The notes under the pieces: generated by a model
The model's database searches: none
What the model was told of the DNA's origin: nothing
The model's input: only the letters and a program-made list of their open reading frames with translations
Translations under genes and position numbers: made by a program
Part shown: positions 28,672-36,124 of the stretch, in pieces
Layout: each line of letters opens with the position of its first letter
Position numbering within the stretch: position 1 is the stretch's first letter
Source of the DNA: Mesonia mobilis DSM 19841
GTDB lineage: Bacteria > Bacteroidota > Bacteroidia > Flavobacteriales > Flavobacteriaceae
Assembly: GCF_000423405.1 (NCBI RefSeq)
Contig: NZ_KE384014.1
Location: 1-64,000, forward strand
Direction of reading: 5' to 3'
DNA: 64,000 nt

Positions 28672-30033
28672 TTAAAACTCTACAATTTTATAAGGTTTAT
28701 TCTTGCGCAAGTAACTCTGAATAATATGCTGACTATCGCGATTGTTTTTCATAGGCGTGATTATATTTTTCACCATATCGATATTATTCATCTGAAAATT
28801 TAAGTTGAAATAACCCATTCCGCAGAATTTACCATCTTCAATAAGAATCACACTTTTTTCATCGACATCGCGACCACGATCGATCACAAGCATGTTTTTA
28901 TTTTCATAAGAATATTTATCGATCACTTTTTGCGCACGTTCATTATAAGCTTCTGCAGATTCTTCTCCTACACAAGCGCCATAACATTCTTTAATACTGA
29001 AGTTGAAGCAACTGCCGCTGGTTTTATGCAAACCGGTATGCTTTTGGCAAAGTTCAAATTCGGTTACAATACGTTCCATCGTGCTTTTGGCCTGAGAAAT
29101 ATTGGTAAACGTGGTAATGTTTTCTTTATCTGGCGAAGCTTTGCCAATTCTAAATTGAATATACCCGTCTTTGTCTTTCGAGCGATACAAAGCATAATTA
29201 AAAATGTCTTTCTTTAACGCGCGATTATAAACCGGTTTATTTTTTTTGATTTCTTCATTTTCCTTCAGCAAGGCTAATAATTCATTTCCAGTATTTTCAT
29301 AAGTTACCGTATAAACTTCTTTCTGAATTTTCTTCGATTTATGATTATCATTGGTGAAATGCTGATTAATACGTTTTTTAATGTTCTTGCTTTTACCAAT
29401 ATAAATCACATCGCCCGCTTCATTATGCATATAGTAAACCCCGGTCGAAGAAGGTAACTCATCAATAATCTGAATAAGCTTTGTATCTAAATTATTTTTC
29501 GGGTTGCTACGTACCGAACGCTTAATAATTTCTTTTTGAGAGTCTTTTTGCAGTAGTAATTTAAAGAGTTTTACCGTTGCCAAAGCATCGCCACTCGCAC
29601 GGTGACGATCGGTTAGCGGAATGCCTAAATTTTTAACCAATTTGCCTAAACTGTACGAAGGCATGTTAGGAATTAGTTTTTTAGAAAGCTCGACCGTGCA
29701 AATAGATTGTCGCTGAAATTCGTAACCCAAACGTCTGAACTCCAAACGCATAATGCGATAGTCAAATTTGGCGTTGTGGGCAACAATGGTACAATCGGTC
29801 GTGATTTCTACAATGCGCTTGGCAACCTCATAAAACTTCGGTGCGTTGCGCAACATTTCATTATTAATTCCTGTTAAATTCACCACGAAAGGCTGGATAG
29901 GACGTTCAGGATTTACCAAACTTATAAATTGATCGACCACCTCGTGACCATCAAATTTATAGATGGCAATTTCTGTAACTCCTTCTTCGTTATACTTTCC
30001 GCCGGTGGTTTCTATATCTACAATTGCGTACAA
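28672..30033 (-). CDS. DnaQ-type exonuclease fused to a GIY-YIG nuclease domain
   Basis: The N-terminal domain (about 1-165) is a DEDDh 3'-5' exonuclease with VDIETTGG (Asp6, Glu8), HNAKFDYRI (87-95) and HRASGDA (144-150). After a linker comes a UvrC-like GIY-YIG domain with GVYYM (198-202), YIGKS (211-215), Arg221 and a conserved Glu in NELLALLKENEEI. The total is 453 residues. The combination is known in Bacteroidota and in actinobacterial proteins, where it is annotated as an exonuclease or UvrC-like (Cho-type) protein. The start is TTG at 30033 (MYAIVDIETTGG), with no ATG available upstream. Confidence 0.9.
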   Translation of the reverse strand: MYAIVDIETTGGKYNEEGVTEIAIYKFDGHEVVDQFISLVNPERPIQPFVVNLTGINNEMLRNAPKFYEVAKRIVEITTDCTIVAHNAKFDYRIMRLEFRRLGYEFQRQSICTVELSKKLIPNMPSYSLGKLVKNLGIPLTDRHRASGDALATVKLFKLLLQKDSQKEIIKRSVRSNPKNNLDTKLIQIIDELPSSTGVYYMHNEAGDVIYIGKSKNIKKRINQHFTNDNHKSKKIQKEVYTVTYENTGNELLALLKENEEIKKNKPVYNRALKKDIFNYALYRSKDKDGYIQFRIGKASPDKENITTFTNISQAKSTMERIVTEFELCQKHTGLHKTSGSCFNFSIKECYGACVGEESAEAYNERAQKVIDKYSYENKNMLVIDRGRDVDEKSVILIEDGKFCGMGYFNLNFQMNNIDMVKNIITPMKNNRDSQHIIQSYLRKNKPYKIVEF

Positions 30034-30045
30034 AAAATATCTCCT

Positions 30046-30708
30046 CTAATTATAATTTCTGGCTCCAAAAATAGAGCTTCCTATTCTTACCATATTGCTG
30101 CCGTTTTTTACAGCAATAGGATAATCACCACTCATTCCCATCGATAAAATTTTAAAATCGGGGTTTTGAGCGGCAACTTCATCATATTTCTTTTTTAAGA
30201 AAGCAAATTCTTGATCAATTTGGCTTTCGTCGTCGGTTAAGGTCGCCATTCCCATTAAACCAACAATTTTTACGTTTTTCATGGCTTGATAAGCTTCTGA
30301 AGCTAAAATTTTATCTACTTCTTCAGCATCCATTCCGTATTTGGTGTCTTCTTCAGCAATCTTCACTTGCAATAAACATTCGATCACACGATCGTGTTCT
30401 TGAGCTCGTTTATTAATTTCTTTCAGCAATTTTAATTTATGTACCGCGTGAATCAAATGCACGTACGATGCCATATACTTTACTTTATTGCTTTGCACGT
30501 GACCAATCATATGCCACTCGATATCTTTAGGAAGTGCTTCGTGTTTATCGGTCATTTCCTGTATTTTATTTTCACCAAATACGCGTTGTCCTGCTTCGTA
30601 AGCTGCTAACAGGTCTTCGTTAGGTTTGGTTTTAGAAACTGCAACCAAGCAAACTTCTTCTGGAAGTTCTTCTCGATATTTGGTGATGTTTTCTTTTATG
30701 CTAGCCAT
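30046..30708 (-). CDS. YggS-family pyridoxal phosphate-binding protein
   Basis: This is a PLP-homeostasis protein with an alanine-racemase-like barrel. The PLP lysine is Lys26 in LVAVSKTKP, and GMSGDYPIAV near the C-terminus binds the phosphate. At 220 residues it is the standard length. It sits between the exonuclease gene and the DUF1015 gene with short gaps, as part of the minus-strand run starting at 33868. Confidence 0.93.
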   Translation of the reverse strand: MASIKENITKYREELPEEVCLVAVSKTKPNEDLLAAYEAGQRVFGENKIQEMTDKHEALPKDIEWHMIGHVQSNKVKYMASYVHLIHAVHKLKLLKEINKRAQEHDRVIECLLQVKIAEEDTKYGMDAEEVDKILASEAYQAMKNVKIVGLMGMATLTDDESQIDQEFAFLKKKYDEVAAQNPDFKILSMGMSGDYPIAVKNGSNMVRIGSSIFGARNYN

Positions 30709-30733
30709 TTTTTATTGAATTCTTTTTTCTGAA

Positions 30734-31975
30734 TTATTGAAACTCATAAATCGTAACACCGCTTCGTAATTTGGGTTGAATGTAGGTCGATTTTGGAGGC
30801 ATGGTTAAACCTTCATCTGCAATTTGCTTCATCTCTTCTACATTTACCGGCAACATCCCGAAACCAATTTCAAAAGCTCCTTCATCTACTTTTCCTTTTA
30901 CGTAAGCCATTCCATTTTTACCGTGAGAATAATCGATGCGCTTATCGTTTCGTAAATCTTCAATACCTAAAATAGGATTTAAAATAGTCTCGTACAAGAT
31001 TTTTGCGTCGAGTTTAGAAGTGGCATCTTTAAAATTATACTCTGATTTTCGAAGCTGAAGTGAATAAAATTCACCTTCTAAATACATACTGAATTGATGC
31101 TTCTTTTTAGGTCGAAAATATTCTAACCCGCGATTTTCAATTCTGAATTTTGCATCTAACTGAATAAGAAATTCTTCTTTAGAAAGTCCGTTAAGATCGG
31201 TTACCAAACGGTTAAACTCGTGAATGCGCAATTCTTTTTCAGGAATAATATACGTCATAAAAAAATTATAAGCTTCTTTTCCTGTATGTTTTGGATTTTG
31301 ATTTTTTAATTCTTCACCCAATAAAAATGAAGAAGCCGAACGATGATGACCGTCGGCAATATACAAGCATTCCATCGCCGAAAATTCTTGCTGAATGCTT
31401 TTAATCTTAGCTTCATCTTCTAATAACCATAAATAATGCGTATCGCGATAAGTGGTGGTGAATTCAAATTCTGCTCGGGTTTTTGTAATTTCTGAAATAA
31501 TTTCAGCTAACACCGAGTTTTCAGGATGGGTGAGCAACACCGGTTCTGCATTAAAACCGACCGTTTTTAAATAATCCTTAAAGGTTTCTTCTCGAAAAGA
31601 AATCGTGTCTTCATGACGTTTAATGCAATCACTTTTATAATCTTCAACACTTGCCGAAGCGATAATGCCTGTAAACTGTTCACCTTCACGATTAATAATG
31701 CGGTAAATGTAATAGTAAGGTTTTGGGTCTTGAATAAAAATATCGTCTTCTTTAAACTCTTGGTAGCGGTTTCTAACCAATTGAAAACGCTCTGGTCCCG
31801 AAATTTCTTTATGGTATTTATAACCGGGATTTACAATATGTAAAAACGAAAACGGATTGTTATCTAAACGAGCTTCCCTTTCGGCCTGTGTATAACTTTG
31901 GTAAGAGCGTGATGCGATTAAACTCACTTTATCACGCGTAGGTCGTACAGCTCGAAAGGGAAGTATGTTGGGCAT
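30734..31975 (-). CDS. DUF1015 family protein
   Basis: The 413-residue soluble protein begins MPNILPFRAVRPT and contains IADGHHRSASS (about 210-220) and HGKNGMAYVKG, both typical of the DUF1015 family. The fold is unlike known enzymes and the biochemical role is not established. In flavobacteria it is commonly found next to 3-hydroxyacyl-CoA dehydrogenase and the YggS-type gene, as here. Confidence 0.88.
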   Translation of the reverse strand: MPNILPFRAVRPTRDKVSLIASRSYQSYTQAEREARLDNNPFSFLHIVNPGYKYHKEISGPERFQLVRNRYQEFKEDDIFIQDPKPYYYIYRIINREGEQFTGIIASASVEDYKSDCIKRHEDTISFREETFKDYLKTVGFNAEPVLLTHPENSVLAEIISEITKTRAEFEFTTTYRDTHYLWLLEDEAKIKSIQQEFSAMECLYIADGHHRSASSFLLGEELKNQNPKHTGKEAYNFFMTYIIPEKELRIHEFNRLVTDLNGLSKEEFLIQLDAKFRIENRGLEYFRPKKKHQFSMYLEGEFYSLQLRKSEYNFKDATSKLDAKILYETILNPILGIEDLRNDKRIDYSHGKNGMAYVKGKVDEGAFEIGFGMLPVNVEEMKQIADEGLTMPPKSTYIQPKLRSGVTIYEFQ

Positions 31976-31983
31976 AAATTTGC

Positions 31984-32874
31984 TTAAGCTTTAAATTGTG
32001 CAGATACATTTTCTGCTTTTCTACTTTCTGAATAGTCGTAAAAACCTTCTCCAGATTTCACACCTAATTTACCGGCTCTTACCATATTTACTAATAATGG
32101 GCAAGGAGCGTATTTCGGATTTTTAAAGCCGTCGTACATTACTTCTAAAATTGAGTGACAAACGTCTAAACCAATAAAATCTGCTAATTGTAAAGGTCCC
32201 ATTGGGTGCGCCATTCCCAACTTCATCACCGTGTCGATTTCCTGCACACCGGCAACACCATTGTAAAGCGTTTCAATAGCTTCGTTGATCATTGGCATTA
32301 AAATACGATTAGCCACAAAACCTGGGTAATCATTTACCTCGGTAGGAACTTTATTGAGTTTAGTTGAAAGTTCCATAATCGTGTTGGTCACTTCGTCTGT
32401 GGTGTTGTAACCTCTAATAATTTCGACCAATTTCATAATCGGTACCGGATTCATAAAATGCATCCCGATCACTTGCTTAGGTCTTTTAGTTACTGAAGCA
32501 ATTTTGGTAATCGAAATAGAACTGGTATTTGAAGCTAAAATTGTATTTTCTGGGCAAACTTCATCTAAAGTTCTAAAAATATCGAGTTTAATTTTTTCGT
32601 TTTCGGTAGCAGCTTCCACCACAAGATCTGCGTTTTTTACGCCTTCTTCTAAGGAAGTGAATTGAGAAATATTGGCTAAGGTTTGTTGTTTATCTTCTTC
32701 AGAAATTTTCTCTTTGGCAAGCATACGATCTAAATTTTTGGTGATCGTAGCGATTCCTTTTTTTAGACTTGCTTCAGAAATATCGATTAGATTTACTTGG
32801 TAACCAAACTGGGCGAATGTATGTGCGATACCATTTCCCATCGTTCCGGCTCCGATAACTGCTATATTTTTCAT
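31984..32874 (-). CDS. 3-hydroxybutyryl-CoA dehydrogenase
   Basis: An NAD-binding 3-hydroxyacyl-CoA dehydrogenase of the short (about 300-residue) type. The Rossmann motif GAGTMGNG is near the N-terminus, the catalytic His is in IGMHFMNPVPIMKLVEI, and the C-terminal helical domain has ANRILMPMINEA and the family end GVKSGEGFYDY. The ATG at 32874 is preferred to the TTG at 32880. It likely acts in fatty acid or butyrate metabolism. It is 8 bases from DUF1015 and 29 from the upstream oxidoreductase. Confidence 0.92.
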   Translation of the reverse strand: MKNIAVIGAGTMGNGIAHTFAQFGYQVNLIDISEASLKKGIATITKNLDRMLAKEKISEEDKQQTLANISQFTSLEEGVKNADLVVEAATENEKIKLDIFRTLDEVCPENTILASNTSSISITKIASVTKRPKQVIGMHFMNPVPIMKLVEIIRGYNTTDEVTNTIMELSTKLNKVPTEVNDYPGFVANRILMPMINEAIETLYNGVAGVQEIDTVMKLGMAHPMGPLQLADFIGLDVCHSILEVMYDGFKNPKYAPCPLLVNMVRAGKLGVKSGEGFYDYSESRKAENVSAQFKA

Positions 32875-32902
32875 GTTCAATTTATTTATGATTGTTCATT
32901 TT

Positions 32903-33868
32903 TTATTTATCAAAACTATCGATCACCATTTTGGCTACACGAAGTGCTTCTGTACCTTGTTCTAAAGTAACAATTGGTGTGGTGTTATTATTGATAGCGT
33001 CTGCAAAAGTTTCTAATTCATCTAAAATGGCGTTGTTTTCATCTACTTCAGGATTGTCGAAATAGATCTGTTTTTTTACACCTTCTGCATTTTGAAGAAT
33101 CATCGCAAATTCATCGGGTTGTTGCGGTGCGTCTTTCATTTTTACCACTTCACATTTCTTCTCTAAAAAGTCTACAGAAATATAAGCATCCCGCTGAAAG
33201 AACCTTGATTTGCGCATGTTTTTCAGTGAAATTCTGCTGGCAGTAAGATTAGCCACACAACCATTTTCAAACTCAATACGAGCATTGGCAATATCTGGCG
33301 TATCACTAATTACAGAAACTCCACTGGCATTTACTTTCTTCACTTTCGATTTTACCACGCTTAAAATTGCGTCGATATCGTGGATCATGAGATCTAAAAC
33401 CACAGGAACATCGGTACCACGCGGATTGAATTCTGCCAAGCGATGCGCTTCAATAAACATCGGATGATCGATCTTGTCGTTCACTGCCTGAAAAGCCGGA
33501 TTAAAACGTTCTACGTGACCAACTTGACCTTTTACACCTTTGGCCTTTGCCATTTTGGTAATTTGTTCGGCTTCTTCAATCGTATTAGTAATGGGTTTTT
33601 CAACAAAAAAATGTTTGCCTGCTTCAACCGCTTTTATAGCAGTATTGTAGTGAGAAAGGGTAGGAGTTACAATATCGATCACATCTACTTCTTGTAGTAA
33701 AGCGTCGATGGTTTTAAAATTTTTGTAATTAAACTCTTCAGCTACTTCTTCTGCATATTTTTCATTAGCATCATAAAAACCTACGAGTTCATATTTTTCA
33801 GATTGATTTAATAAACGCAAATGTATTTTACCTAAATGGCCTGCGCCTAAAACTCCTACTTTCAGCAT
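32903..33868 (-). CDS. Gfo/Idh/MocA-family oxidoreductase
   Basis: The 321-residue NAD(P)-dependent sugar or inositol-type dehydrogenase has a Rossmann start (VGVLGAGHLGKIHLR) and the EKP motif (FVEKPI, about 93). The domain 2 segment DLMIHDIDAIL carries the catalytic Asp-x3-Asp region. The substrate is unknown. It is the first gene of the minus-strand run and has a consensus promoter. Confidence 0.9.
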   Translation of the reverse strand: MLKVGVLGAGHLGKIHLRLLNQSEKYELVGFYDANEKYAEEVAEEFNYKNFKTIDALLQEVDVIDIVTPTLSHYNTAIKAVEAGKHFFVEKPITNTIEEAEQITKMAKAKGVKGQVGHVERFNPAFQAVNDKIDHPMFIEAHRLAEFNPRGTDVPVVLDLMIHDIDAILSVVKSKVKKVNASGVSVISDTPDIANARIEFENGCVANLTASRISLKNMRKSRFFQRDAYISVDFLEKKCEVVKMKDAPQQPDEFAMILQNAEGVKKQIYFDNPEVDENNAILDELETFADAINNNTTPIVTLEQGTEALRVAKMVIDSFDK

Positions 33869-33887
33869 ATTTGTTAAATGTTTTACA

Positions 33888-33895
33888 CAAAAATA
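33888..33895 (-). promoter_or_regulatory. -7 element for the oxidoreductase operon
   Basis: TATTTTTG on the minus strand, 20 bases before the ATG at 33868, fits TAnnTTTG. Confidence 0.6.
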
Positions 33896-33994
33896 CTATT
33901 TCTTTTAGGAATTATAGAAGCAAATTAATGAAATGAACTTTTAAATTGTTAATTATTGAAAGCTGAAAAAAATCAATTTCAAGTTGGTATTTTT

Positions 33995-34002
33995 TATTTT
34001 TG
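33995..34002 (+). promoter_or_regulatory. -7 element for pcm
   Basis: TATTTTTG, 25 bases before the TTG start codon at 34027. Confidence 0.6.
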
Positions 34003-34026
34003 CAGGCCTATAAAACCTAATCACTT

Positions 34027-34668
34027 TTGAAAGATACATTTAGACATCAAGGAAAACGTAAACAACTCGTAGAAATAGTAAAAGCCAAAGGCGTAAGTGA
34101 TGAAGGTGTTTTAGCTGCTATCGCTAAAATACCACGCCATTTATTTATGGATAGCTCTTTTGAAGATCATGCTTACCAAGATAAGGCTTTCCCGATCGCG
34201 GCAGAACAAACTATTTCACAACCCTTTACCGTTGCTTTTCAGTCTGAATTATTACAAGTGCAACCCGGCGAAAAAATTCTGGAAATTGGAACCGGTAGTG
34301 GTTATCAAACGGCGGTATTGTGTGAGTTAGGCGCAAAAGTTTATTCTATTGAGCGGCAACAAGAATTATATGTGAAAACTAAACGCTTTCTTACTCAGAT
34401 TGGTTACCGACCAAAATATCTAAATTTTGGCGATGGTTATAAAGGTTTACCCACTTACGCACCATTTGATAAAATTATTGTTACCGCCGGAGCACCTTTT
34501 GTTCCTAACCCATTATTGGCACAACTAAAAGTTGGTGGACGTTTAGTAATTCCTGTAGGTGACGACCCGCAAATTATGACGCTTTTTATTAGAAAATCTG
34601 CCAAAGAGTTTGAAAAGAAAGAATTTGGAGAGTTTCGATTTGTACCCATGTTAGAAGATAAAAATTAG
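34027..34668 (+). CDS. pcm: protein-L-isoaspartate O-methyltransferase
   Basis: Pcm repairs isoaspartyl residues in damaged proteins using SAM. The substrate loop EQTISQPFTVA (about 59-69), the SAM-binding LEIGTGSGYQTAVL (85-98) and the VTAGAP segment (about 150) are intact. The start is TTG at 34027 (MKDTFRHQGKR), matching flavobacterial relatives. The length is 213 residues. Confidence 0.94.
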   Translation: MKDTFRHQGKRKQLVEIVKAKGVSDEGVLAAIAKIPRHLFMDSSFEDHAYQDKAFPIAAEQTISQPFTVAFQSELLQVQPGEKILEIGTGSGYQTAVLCELGAKVYSIERQQELYVKTKRFLTQIGYRPKYLNFGDGYKGLPTYAPFDKIIVTAGAPFVPNPLLAQLKVGGRLVIPVGDDPQIMTLFIRKSAKEFEKKEFGEFRFVPMLEDKN

Positions 34669-34723
34669 CATTTATCACTTTTAATTTAAGACTTCCCTAA
34701 GATTTTAGCGTTGGCATCTTAGC

Positions 34724-34731
34724 TACTTTTG
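34724..34731 (+). promoter_or_regulatory. -7 element for the beta-barrel gene
   Basis: TACTTTTG, 19 bases before the ATG at 34751. Confidence 0.65.
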
Positions 34732-34750
34732 GTACAAAGAAAAATTAACA

Positions 34751-35305
34751 ATGATGAAAAAACTTTTAGTATTAGTAATGGCGCTGGGTATGTTTGGTAT
34801 TTCACAAGCTCAGGAATTTGATGTAGGGATAAAAGCCGGGGTAAACTTTTCTCAATTTCAAGATGCTAAGAATTTTGACTCCGATAGTAGAACAGGCTTA
34901 TTAGCCGGAGCTTTTGTGGGAGTTAAATTTAGTGATCGTTTTGCGATACAACCAGAAATTTTATACTCACAACAAGGTGGCGATTCAGATTTTGGAGATT
35001 ATCATATCGATTATGTGAATGTACCGGTAATTTTTAAATTCTATTTAATTAGTGATGTGTTGAATGTGCAAGCAGGTCCGCAATTTGGTTTTGTTGCCAA
35101 CGACGATTTTCCTGAATTTGAAGCGATCGAAGAGCAAGTTGAAGCAGAAAGTTTCGATATATCTGCTGCCGTTGGTGCAGGTTTAGATTTGCCTTTTGGT
35201 TTACGTGTAGATGCACGTTACAATTTTGGTTTTACAGAAACTATCGAAAATACAGATGCGAAAAACGGTGTGTTTTCACTAGCTTTAGGTTATTCTTTTT
35301 TATAA
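34751..35305 (+). CDS. small outer membrane beta-barrel protein
   Basis: The 184-residue protein has a signal peptide (to ISQAQ) followed by alternating amphipathic strands (FDVGIKAGVNFSQF, LLAGAFVGVKFSDRFAIQPEILYSQQG, ISAAVGAGLDLPFGLRVDARYNFG) and ends with an aromatic residue pair in LGYSFL. This pattern is typical of the PorT/opacity-like 8-stranded barrels of Bacteroidota. No specific substrate or partner can be read. Its own promoter and a strong terminator make it monocistronic. Confidence 0.85.
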   Translation: MMKKLLVLVMALGMFGISQAQEFDVGIKAGVNFSQFQDAKNFDSDSRTGLLAGAFVGVKFSDRFAIQPEILYSQQGGDSDFGDYHIDYVNVPVIFKFYLISDVLNVQAGPQFGFVANDDFPEFEAIEEQVEAESFDISAAVGAGLDLPFGLRVDARYNFGFTETIENTDAKNGVFSLALGYSFL

Positions 35306-35327
35306 GAATTTCTAAGATAAAAATATT

Positions 35328-35358
35328 CAAAAAGCCTTTTGTGAATTACAAGAGGCTT
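35328..35358. terminator. bidirectional terminator between convergent genes
   Basis: AAAGCCTTTTGT pairs with ACAAGAGGCTTT (one G-U), with A-rich and T-rich flanks, serving the barrel gene on plus and the ALDC-like gene on minus. Confidence 0.85.
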
Positions 35359-35360
35359 TT

Positions 35361-36062
35361 TTATTTCTCAATATATAATTTTAGTTGATTAAATTGAGCT
35401 GCATCTAAATGTCCCATTTTCTTTTCATCGCTTGTTATTAAATGCATATGCGCAAAAGAATCGTGATGCGTAAAAATACCTTGATGCTTTCTAGAAAAGA
35501 AACCAATAATTTCTACTTCTTCATTTTCTAAATCGTAGGTTACCTGACCTTGATGTGCTTCTTTAGGAGAAGAAACTTTTGTGCCTTTAGCTAAATTTTG
35601 AATATGAATTTTAGCAGCATCAACCATTCCTTTCAGTTTAAAAATAAAAGGTTTTTTGGCATCTGCTTTGGTTTCGTCAATAAACTTTTCAAGTGTGTTT
35701 AGATCGTTAACTTTTTTTGGGAGTGCAATTTCTTGCCAGTTCGTGACATTTCCGTAGACAAAAAAAGGAGCTTCAACTTGCTTGTTTTTTTCAACGATCA
35801 TCGTAGAGTCTGAAGTTACTTTTGAAGTATAAACCGTTCCGTCGTTAATTAGAATTTCACCGGTCAATCCGCTTACTGGTCCTAAACCGAATAATCCCAT
35901 TTTATCTGAAATCGTATCTAAATTTATTTTTCCTTGTAATTCGCCTTTCCACATCACATCTTTCATCGCTGCAACAGTTTTGATGGTTGAAGTTGAATTT
36001 TCTTTTTGATTACAGCTTACTAGTGAAATAACTGCGAAAACTAAGCAATAGAAGTTTTTCAT
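35361..36062 (-). CDS. acetolactate decarboxylase-like lipoprotein
   Basis: The 233-residue protein has a lipoprotein leader (MKNFYCLVFAVISLVSC). The rest resembles alpha-acetolactate decarboxylase: SGLTGEILINDG (about 64-75), the apparent zinc ligands His205 and His207 in FAHMHLIT and His218 in GHLD, and IIGFFSRKHQGI before them. The canonical enzyme converts acetolactate to acetoin with a zinc ion. Export to the periplasm or outer membrane would separate it from its usual cytoplasmic substrate, so the true role may differ. It is preceded by a promoter that overlaps the terminator of the upstream gene. Confidence 0.72.
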   Translation of the reverse strand: MKNFYCLVFAVISLVSCNQKENSTSTIKTVAAMKDVMWKGELQGKINLDTISDKMGLFGLGPVSGLTGEILINDGTVYTSKVTSDSTMIVEKNKQVEAPFFVYGNVTNWQEIALPKKVNDLNTLEKFIDETKADAKKPFIFKLKGMVDAAKIHIQNLAKGTKVSSPKEAHQGQVTYDLENEEVEIIGFFSRKHQGIFTHHDSFAHMHLITSDEKKMGHLDAAQFNQLKLYIEK

Positions 36063-36070
36063 AAAAAAGT

Positions 36071-36096
36071 GTCAGGCTAATTTTATTTAACCTGAC
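36071..36096 (-). terminator. terminator after the DUF5686 gene
   Basis: On the minus strand GTCAGGTTAA pairs with TTAGCCTGAC (10 pairs, one U-G) and is followed by TTTTTT, immediately before the next start codon at 36062. Confidence 0.75.
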
Positions 36097-36098
36097 AT

Positions 36099-36106
36099 CA
36101 AATATA
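36099..36106 (-). promoter_or_regulatory. -7 element for the ALDC-like gene
   Basis: TATATTTG on the minus strand, just upstream of the terminator hairpin. Transcription would start inside the first hairpin arm. Confidence 0.5.
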
Positions 36107-36124
36107 AATTAATATTTTAAAAAT

